A stretch of DNA of 64,000 nt from the NCBI RefSeq assembly GCF_001693515.2, contig NZ_CP042968.1, forward strand, positions 6,200,001 to 6,264,000, in the 5' to 3' direction. The notes under the pieces are model-generated. The model searched no databases and had not been told where the DNA came from. It saw nothing but the letters and a program-made list of their open reading frames with translations. A program made the position numbers and the translations under genes. This DNA comes from Bradyrhizobium paxllaeri. Its GTDB lineage: Bacteria; Pseudomonadota; Alphaproteobacteria; Rhizobiales; Xanthobacteraceae. Below are positions 59,084 to 64,000 of this stretch, in pieces (the first letter of the stretch is position 1; each line of letters begins with the position of its first letter).

Positions 59084-62020
59084 ATGGCACCCGCTATCAG
59101 AGGCGACCGTGATCCTCCTTTGCCCGTGACGGAAGCTAACGGACGCAATAGCACAAGAGCGTCCGTCGAGCTTACCTTCACCTTTGGCCCATTCCGCCTT
59201 TTCCCGCGACAGTTACTACTGCTTCAAGGCGAAAATCCGATTCCGCTCGGAAGTCGAGCCTTTGAAATTCTCGTCACCCTGATTGAGCGCGCCGGCGAGT
59301 TGGTCGACAAGGATGAACTCATCGCTCGCGTGTGGTCCGGCCTCACCGTCGAAGAATCGAATCTCCGAGCCCAAATCAACGCCGTGCGGCGTGCTCTTGC
59401 GGAAGGCGGGACCGGCGAGAATTACATCGTTACGGTGCCTGGTCGAGGGTATCGCTTCGTTGCGACGGTTGTACGGTTGACAGGTGACGCAACCCAAGCT
59501 CTCCCCGCCACCGCCCACAAAGGGCACAACTTCCCCGATCGCCTCACCCGACCGATCGGCCGCGCTGACATCGTTGCCATGGTGAGCAGTCGATTGCAGC
59601 GAGGCCGCTTCGTCACGATTGTCGGACCGGGCGGGATCGGAAAGACCACGGTTGCCCTGGCGGTCACCGACCAGCTGATTGCCTCCTACAGGGATGGTGG
59701 ACGGTTTGTCGATCTTGCCCCGCTCAACGATCCCCAGCTTGTGCCAAGCGCGCTCGCTTCTGTGCTTGGCGTTGCCATCCGCTCGGAGAATCCATATCCC
59801 GCACTGGCCTCCCTTCTGAAGGACAAGCAGATGCTGCTGCTGTTCGACAACTGCGAGCACGTCTTGCTGGCAGCCGCAGCGCTGGCTGAAGAGCTTTTGA
59901 AAGCGGCACCGGGTGTTCACATTCTTGCCACCAGTCGAGAACCTTTACGCGCCGAAGATGAGCGCGTGCAGCGCCTCCCGCCACTGGAAACCGCTCCTGC
60001 CGAGGCAGGACTTACAGTTATGGAAGCGCTCAGCTACCCGGCGGTACAACTCTTCGTCGAACGCGCGGCAGCGAGCGCCGGCGGATACGAACTCAGGGAT
60101 GACGATGTCCCGGTTGTCGCGCAAATCTGCCGTCGGCTCGACGGAATCGCACTAGCAATAGAGCTTGCTGCATGTCGCGTTGACGCGTTTGGGGTTCGCG
60201 GAGTGGCCAGCCGCCTGGACGATCGATTTCATCTGTTGACACGCGGTCGGCGCACCGCCCTGCCACGGCATCAGACGCTTCGTGCAGCCTTTGATTGGAG
60301 CTACGAATTACTCTCCGAAATCGAACGCGTCGTCATGCGTCGCCTGGGTATTTTTGCCGGCCGCTTTACGATGGAGGCAGCGAGCGCCATCGCTGGCGAC
60401 ACCAAAATTATCCCCTCCGAGGTAGATGGGGTCGTTGCCGACCTTGTCGAGAAGTCGCTTGTCGTCGCGGATGTGGGGGCTGCGACCGTATATTATCGCC
60501 TAACCGATACGGCGCGAGCTTACGCCCTGAAAAGGCTGACCGAGGATGATGAAACACAGGCTGTGAGGAAGCGACACGCGCTCTACCAGCTCGACCGGAT
60601 CGAGCGTGCCCATGCCGAGTGGGAGACGCAACCCACGACCGAGTGGTTGACCGCCCATGCTCCCAAGATCGACGATATTCGCAGTGCGCTCGATTGGGCC
60701 TTTTCATCGAGTGGCGATGTTGGCATCGGCGTAGAGTTGACGGTCGCGGCGGTGCCGCTTTGGTTCGAGATGTCGCTGATGGAGGAATGTCGCACGCGGG
60801 CCGAGCGTGCGCTGGCTGCCCTAGAAGACAGCGCGACGAAGGACGACCGTCGCCGGATGCACCTCTATGCCGCGGTTGCCTGGTCGCAGATGTACACAAC
60901 GGCAGCAGCCCGAGACACTGGAGCGGCGTGGGCGACCGCGTTCGAAATCGCGGAAGGGTTGGACGATACTGATTACCGTTTACGGGCACTCTGGGGAATG
61001 TGGGCTTCGCGAGTTAATCGGGGAGAGTTTCGCGAAGCTCTGGCCCTCGCAGGGCGCTTTTCTTCCGTTGCCGAGAAGACGGCGGACATCAATGATCAAT
61101 TGCTCGGCGACCGATTGACAGGTGCGACGCTGCATTTCCTGGGCAAGCAAGCGAGTGCGAGACAGCACATTGAGCGTATGCTGGCGCGCTACGTAACTCC
61201 GGTCCGTCGATCACATGCGGTGCGCTTCCAATTCGATCAACGGGTGACAGCCCGCATCACGCTCGCGCGGGTGTTATGGTTGCAAGGGTTTGCCAATCAG
61301 GCGTTACATTGCGTCGAGATCAATGTCAGTGAGGCTCTTTCGCTCAATCACAAGCTTTCGCTTTGCAACGCGCTTGCTCAAGCAGCGTGCCCGGTCGCGC
61401 TCATGTCCGGCGATTTGCTGGCCGCGGAACGCTACACAAGGATGCTGCTCAATCAGACGGCAAGCGATGGGCTCGATATCTGGCGCGCTTACGGGCGCTG
61501 CTTCGAAGGAGAACTGCACGTCCGGCGCGGCGATCTCGCTGCCGGATTGCAGCAGCTGAAAGCCGGCATCGACGAACTCCGTCGAGCCAGATTCGTCCAG
61601 TATCTCACGACCTTCCTGGGCGTGCTGGCGGAGGGACTGGCGGTCGCCGGCGATGCCGCGCAGGCGAAGGCCACGATCGATGAAGCGATCGTACGAAGCA
61701 AGCAAAGCGAAGAGCGCTGGTGCAGCCCGGAGCTGTTGCGGATCAACGGTGTCGTCGTTTTGCAGCGGGACGCCAATCAGGGCGCAGGCAAGGCCGAGGA
61801 AGATTTTCTGGGATCGATTGAGTTAGCCCGAACGCAGGAGGCCCTCGCGTGGGAGCTTCGCACCGCAACTGGCCTGGCGCGACTGCGGCGGGATCAGGGA
61901 AGAGCCGGCGAAGCATACGAGTTGCTCTCGCCGATCTATAGCCGCTTCAACGAGGGATACGAAACCAACGATCTCAAGGTCGCAAAGAGCCTGTTGGATG
62001 AACTCTCGGAGCATCGCTAG
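59084..62020 (+). CDS. Large winged-helix / STAND-type ATPase / TPR regulator
   Basis: A 978-residue protein. Residues ~30-130 form an OmpR/PhoB-type winged helix (GENPIPLGSRAFEILVTLIE, VTVPGRGYRFVA). A STAND-like ATPase domain follows: Walker A GPGGIGKTTVA at 181-191, Walker B KQMLLLFDNCEHV near 243-255, and ILATSREPLRAEDERV and LPPLETAPAEAG as in AfsR/NB-ARC-like regulators. The last ~450 residues are helical and TPR-like. Such proteins bind DNA and switch with ATP and an unknown ligand. It lies between the two FixJ-type copies and just upstream of the hydrolase, so it may control that neighbourhood. Confidence 0.88.
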   Translation: MAPAIRGDRDPPLPVTEANGRNSTRASVELTFTFGPFRLFPRQLLLLQGENPIPLGSRAFEILVTLIERAGELVDKDELIARVWSGLTVEESNLRAQINAVRRALAEGGTGENYIVTVPGRGYRFVATVVRLTGDATQALPATAHKGHNFPDRLTRPIGRADIVAMVSSRLQRGRFVTIVGPGGIGKTTVALAVTDQLIASYRDGGRFVDLAPLNDPQLVPSALASVLGVAIRSENPYPALASLLKDKQMLLLFDNCEHVLLAAAALAEELLKAAPGVHILATSREPLRAEDERVQRLPPLETAPAEAGLTVMEALSYPAVQLFVERAAASAGGYELRDDDVPVVAQICRRLDGIALAIELAACRVDAFGVRGVASRLDDRFHLLTRGRRTALPRHQTLRAAFDWSYELLSEIERVVMRRLGIFAGRFTMEAASAIAGDTKIIPSEVDGVVADLVEKSLVVADVGAATVYYRLTDTARAYALKRLTEDDETQAVRKRHALYQLDRIERAHAEWETQPTTEWLTAHAPKIDDIRSALDWAFSSSGDVGIGVELTVAAVPLWFEMSLMEECRTRAERALAALEDSATKDDRRRMHLYAAVAWSQMYTTAAARDTGAAWATAFEIAEGLDDTDYRLRALWGMWASRVNRGEFREALALAGRFSSVAEKTADINDQLLGDRLTGATLHFLGKQASARQHIERMLARYVTPVRRSHAVRFQFDQRVTARITLARVLWLQGFANQALHCVEINVSEALSLNHKLSLCNALAQAACPVALMSGDLLAAERYTRMLLNQTASDGLDIWRAYGRCFEGELHVRRGDLAAGLQQLKAGIDELRRARFVQYLTTFLGVLAEGLAVAGDAAQAKATIDEAIVRSKQSEERWCSPELLRINGVVVLQRDANQGAGKAEEDFLGSIELARTQEALAWELRTATGLARLRRDQGRAGEAYELLSPIYSRFNEGYETNDLKVAKSLLDELSEHR

Positions 62021-62206
62021 CCCAGACCGGCTCCAAAGCCGGCGGCTTCACATCTCCTGTTGAGATTTCACGAAAATTCACAAGGCTTCATGGGGAGGAT
62101 TCACGCCCTCCATCCGGATTTTACGAGATTTCACAAGTTTTGGTTAGAGGCTTATCGCGCGCGCGCGCATGATGCACGTCGACCGCTCCTTTTCGGATGG
62201 ATATCG

Positions 62207-63181
62207 ATGCTTGAGAATGCAGCACCGGCAAATATCCCCGACACAGCGTTGCTGGAGCCTCTGACGCAGCAGTTCGTCGATACGATCGCTGACGGCCCTA
62301 TGATGCGCGGACCATCTCCCGAAGACGCGCGAAGATTTCTGGCGGGTATCCAATCAGGCGTGATCGGCAAGCCAGCCGTGCGGTTTGAGGACATGATAGC
62401 CCCTACCGGCCCCACCGGAGCCGTGCCGGTTCGCATCGTCCGACCGGAGAGAGCAAGTGAAACGCTCCCAGCATTGGTGTATGTCCATGGTGGCTGGACT
62501 TTCGGAGACAAAGAGACGCACGACCGCTTGATCCGCGAAATCGCGGTCGGTGCGCAAGTTGCGTTGTTTTTCGTGGATTACGACCGCACGCCGGAAGCCA
62601 AATACCCCGTGGCAATCGAACAAGTCTATGCCGTTACCAAATACCTGATGGAACATGCCAACCATCTAGGGATCGATTCCACGCGCCTGGCCATCGTTGG
62701 CGACGGCGTCGGCGGCAACATGGCGGCCGCTGTCACTCTCATGGCGAAAGAGCGGCGCGGCCCCAAGATAGATGTGCAGGTGCTGTTCTATCCCGCCCTC
62801 AGTCCAATGTTCGACACCGTGTCTTATGCCTCGTTCGCAGATGGTCCGTGGCTGACCAGGCAAGCGATGGAATCGTTCTGGAACGCCTATCTTCCGGACG
62901 TCGCCGCGCGCAAACAGATCACCGCGGCGCCACTCAACGCCTCGATTGATCAACTTACTGGCCTTCCGGACGCACTTATCATCGTTGCCGAGAACGACGT
63001 GCTCCGTGATGAGGGTGAGAGCTACGCGCGCAAACTGGTTCGCGCGGGGGTGCGCGTCACCTCTACGAGATACAACGGCACCATTCATGATTTCGTCATG
63101 CTCAACGCATTGGCCGATACGCCCGCGGCCCGCGGCGCTATTGCGCAAACCAACGCCCTTCTCCGGTCCATTCTTGAGTGA
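62207..63181 (+). CDS. Alpha/beta hydrolase (hormone-sensitive lipase family) lacking the nucleophile serine
   Basis: A 324-residue protein from ATG 62207 (MLENAAPANIPDTALLEPL); the frame is open from 62060, but that part has no family character. Oxyanion motif VYVHGGWTFG at ~92-100, catalytic Asp in AENDVLRDEG (~264) and His in GTIHDFVML (~294) are present. The usual nucleophile elbow G-D-S-x-G-G reads GDGVGG (165-170), with codon GGC at 62705-62707 where Ser is expected. By homology it should not be an active esterase unless the base is a variant or error. Its stop overlaps the region of the second response regulator's alternative GTG. Confidence 0.82.
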   Translation: MLENAAPANIPDTALLEPLTQQFVDTIADGPMMRGPSPEDARRFLAGIQSGVIGKPAVRFEDMIAPTGPTGAVPVRIVRPERASETLPALVYVHGGWTFGDKETHDRLIREIAVGAQVALFFVDYDRTPEAKYPVAIEQVYAVTKYLMEHANHLGIDSTRLAIVGDGVGGNMAAAVTLMAKERRGPKIDVQVLFYPALSPMFDTVSYASFADGPWLTRQAMESFWNAYLPDVAARKQITAAPLNASIDQLTGLPDALIIVAENDVLRDEGESYARKLVRAGVRVTSTRYNGTIHDFVMLNALADTPAARGAIAQTNALLRSILE

Positions 63182-63192
63182 AGGATTTAGTC

Positions 63193-63918
63193 ATGCACGG
63201 TCACGCCATGATTGGGACAGCTGCACTCGCCGGCTCATTTGCTTCACCACCCTTGCCCCGCCTTCCCATGAGTATAGCCGCCGACACTGCGGACCGCCCA
63301 CTCGTCTTGATTGTGGACGATGACGAGGACGTCCGATCCGCGCTTGAAGAACTTCTCATGTCGGTGGGAATCGACGCATGCAGTTTTGGATCGACGCAGG
63401 AGTTGTTGCAGGCCGATCTTCCGGAACGGCCCGGCTGCCTGATCCTCGATGTTCGCATGCCCGGCGCAAGCGGCCTGGATCTCCAGCACCATCTCGCCTC
63501 GAACGGCAATACGCGACCGATCATCTTCCTCACCGGCCATGGCGATATCGCCATGACCGTGCAGGCGATGAAGGCGGGCGCCGTCGACTTCCTGACCAAG
63601 CCGGTCAGGGACCAGACGCTGCTTGATGCGGTTACGGGGGCAATCGAGAAGGACATTTCGCTGCGAACCGCGGCCCGGCACATCAAGCAACATATCGATC
63701 GCTATGCAAAACTGACGCCGCGGGAACGCGAAGTCCTGTGCGAAGTGGCGAAGGGCCGCCTCAACAAGCAGATCGCCTTCGATCTCGGCATCAGCGAGAT
63801 CACCGTCAAGCTGCACCGCGGCAACGTGACCAGGAAGATGCAGGCGACCTCGGTCGCTCAACTCATTCGCATCTGGGAACTCTTGCCTGCGGAGGTTCGG
63901 GAGAAAAAGTCACCCTAG
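63193..63918 (+). CDS. FixJ/NarL-type response regulator, copy 2
   Basis: A 241-residue response regulator from ATG 63193 (MHGHAMIGTAALAGSF), with AAGGA 8 bp upstream; GTG 63178 and ATG 63208 are alternatives. Receiver pocket VDDDEDVR, phosphoacceptor in LILDVRMPG, Lys in DFLTKPVRD and LuxR HTH (LTPREREVLCEVAKGRLNKQ) are all intact. About a dozen residues differ from copy 1, several in the HTH region (RQVLRE versus REVLCE) and the C-terminus (REKKSP versus REQTSS). It lies 11 bp after the hydrolase stop, so it is likely in the same transcript. Confidence 0.92.
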   Translation: MHGHAMIGTAALAGSFASPPLPRLPMSIAADTADRPLVLIVDDDEDVRSALEELLMSVGIDACSFGSTQELLQADLPERPGCLILDVRMPGASGLDLQHHLASNGNTRPIIFLTGHGDIAMTVQAMKAGAVDFLTKPVRDQTLLDAVTGAIEKDISLRTAARHIKQHIDRYAKLTPREREVLCEVAKGRLNKQIAFDLGISEITVKLHRGNVTRKMQATSVAQLIRIWELLPAEVREKKSP

Positions 63919-63937
63919 ACCAAAGGATGGTTACGAT
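63199..63937 (+). repeat. Duplicated segment, copy 2 (pairs with 58222-58960)
   Basis: Second copy of the response-regulator segment, offset 4977 bp from the first, in direct orientation. The two copies flank the 978-residue regulator and the hydrolase and could recombine to delete or amplify that interval. Confidence 0.85.
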
Positions 63938-64000
63938 CCGGCCGCCAGCGGGTCAGATGAGGGAGACGGCCATCCGGCCGTGAGAGCGAAGAGTCATCCG

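Overview
This is high-GC alphaproteobacterial chromosome, most likely from the Bradyrhizobium/Rhodopseudomonas group (Nitrobacteraceae). That placement rests on gene content: a copper nitrite reductase with nirV, hemN and an NnrR-type regulator, a norEFCBQD cluster, FixK/NnrR-type palindromes (TTGC-N6-GCAA) before the denitrification genes, several class III nucleotide cyclases (one cyclase-TolB-TPR), and PEP-CTERM proteins ending in a PEPxxWAMM tail. It is inference; no 16S or other marker is present.

Layout. (1) 1-5420 and 19428-22162 are two halves of one type II secretion (T2SS) locus: gspJ (cut by the window edge), gspI, gspH, gspF and gspE on the minus strand, gspK divergent on plus, then gspD and a small lipoprotein on minus. 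(2) Between the halves, 5421-19427 is an accessory block: a cyclase-TolB-TPR gene, an internally shortened tyrosine recombinase, a five-gene minus-strand operon of four SPFH (HflK/HflC-like) proteins plus a secreted acetamidase/formamidase-like protein, a GAF-cyclase, and an IS91-type element. One SPFH protein is fused to a cation diffusion facilitator (CDF) membrane domain. gspL and gspM, which normally follow gspK, are not in the window. (3) 22473-37433 is a surface-glycan region: small hypothetical genes, a four-gene nucleotide-sugar operon (rfbF, two SDR genes, an rfbC-like epimerase), an H-NS-like regulator, a polyprenyl-phosphate sugar transferase, a membrane cyclase-like protein with altered catalytic residues, a PEP-CTERM protein, a UDP-GlcNAc 2-epimerase, an NfrB-like glycosyltransferase, and the orphan tail of a second PEP-CTERM gene. 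(4) 37475-54886 is a denitrification block: norEFCBQD; an nnrS-led minus operon (membrane protein, DUF2249, MIP18-type, ccoG, PCuAC-like protein); pseudoazurin; nnrR; nirK; nirV; hemN. Seven FNR-family palindromes lie in its promoter regions. No nosZ is present, so the visible route is nitrite to NO to N2O. (5) 54919-63918 is a regulatory and stress region: an ECF sigma factor divergent from a small SrpA-like catalase, an AraC regulator, two near-identical FixJ-type response regulators, a 978-residue winged-helix/ATPase/TPR regulator, and an alpha/beta hydrolase whose nucleophile serine reads as glycine.

How the parts fit. Pseudoazurin can carry electrons to NirK, which makes NO from nitrite. 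NorCB reduces NO to N2O, NorQ/NorD mature NorCB, and NorE/NorF are accessory membrane subunits. NnrR, encoded between pseudoazurin and nirK, is the natural candidate to act at the palindromes. HemN supplies haem without oxygen, and CcoG and the PCuAC-like protein suggest copper handling. The most unusual assembly is the SPFH/CDF/acetamidase operon inside the split T2SS locus. Its function is unknown; a membrane SPFH cage linked to metal transport is only a hypothesis.
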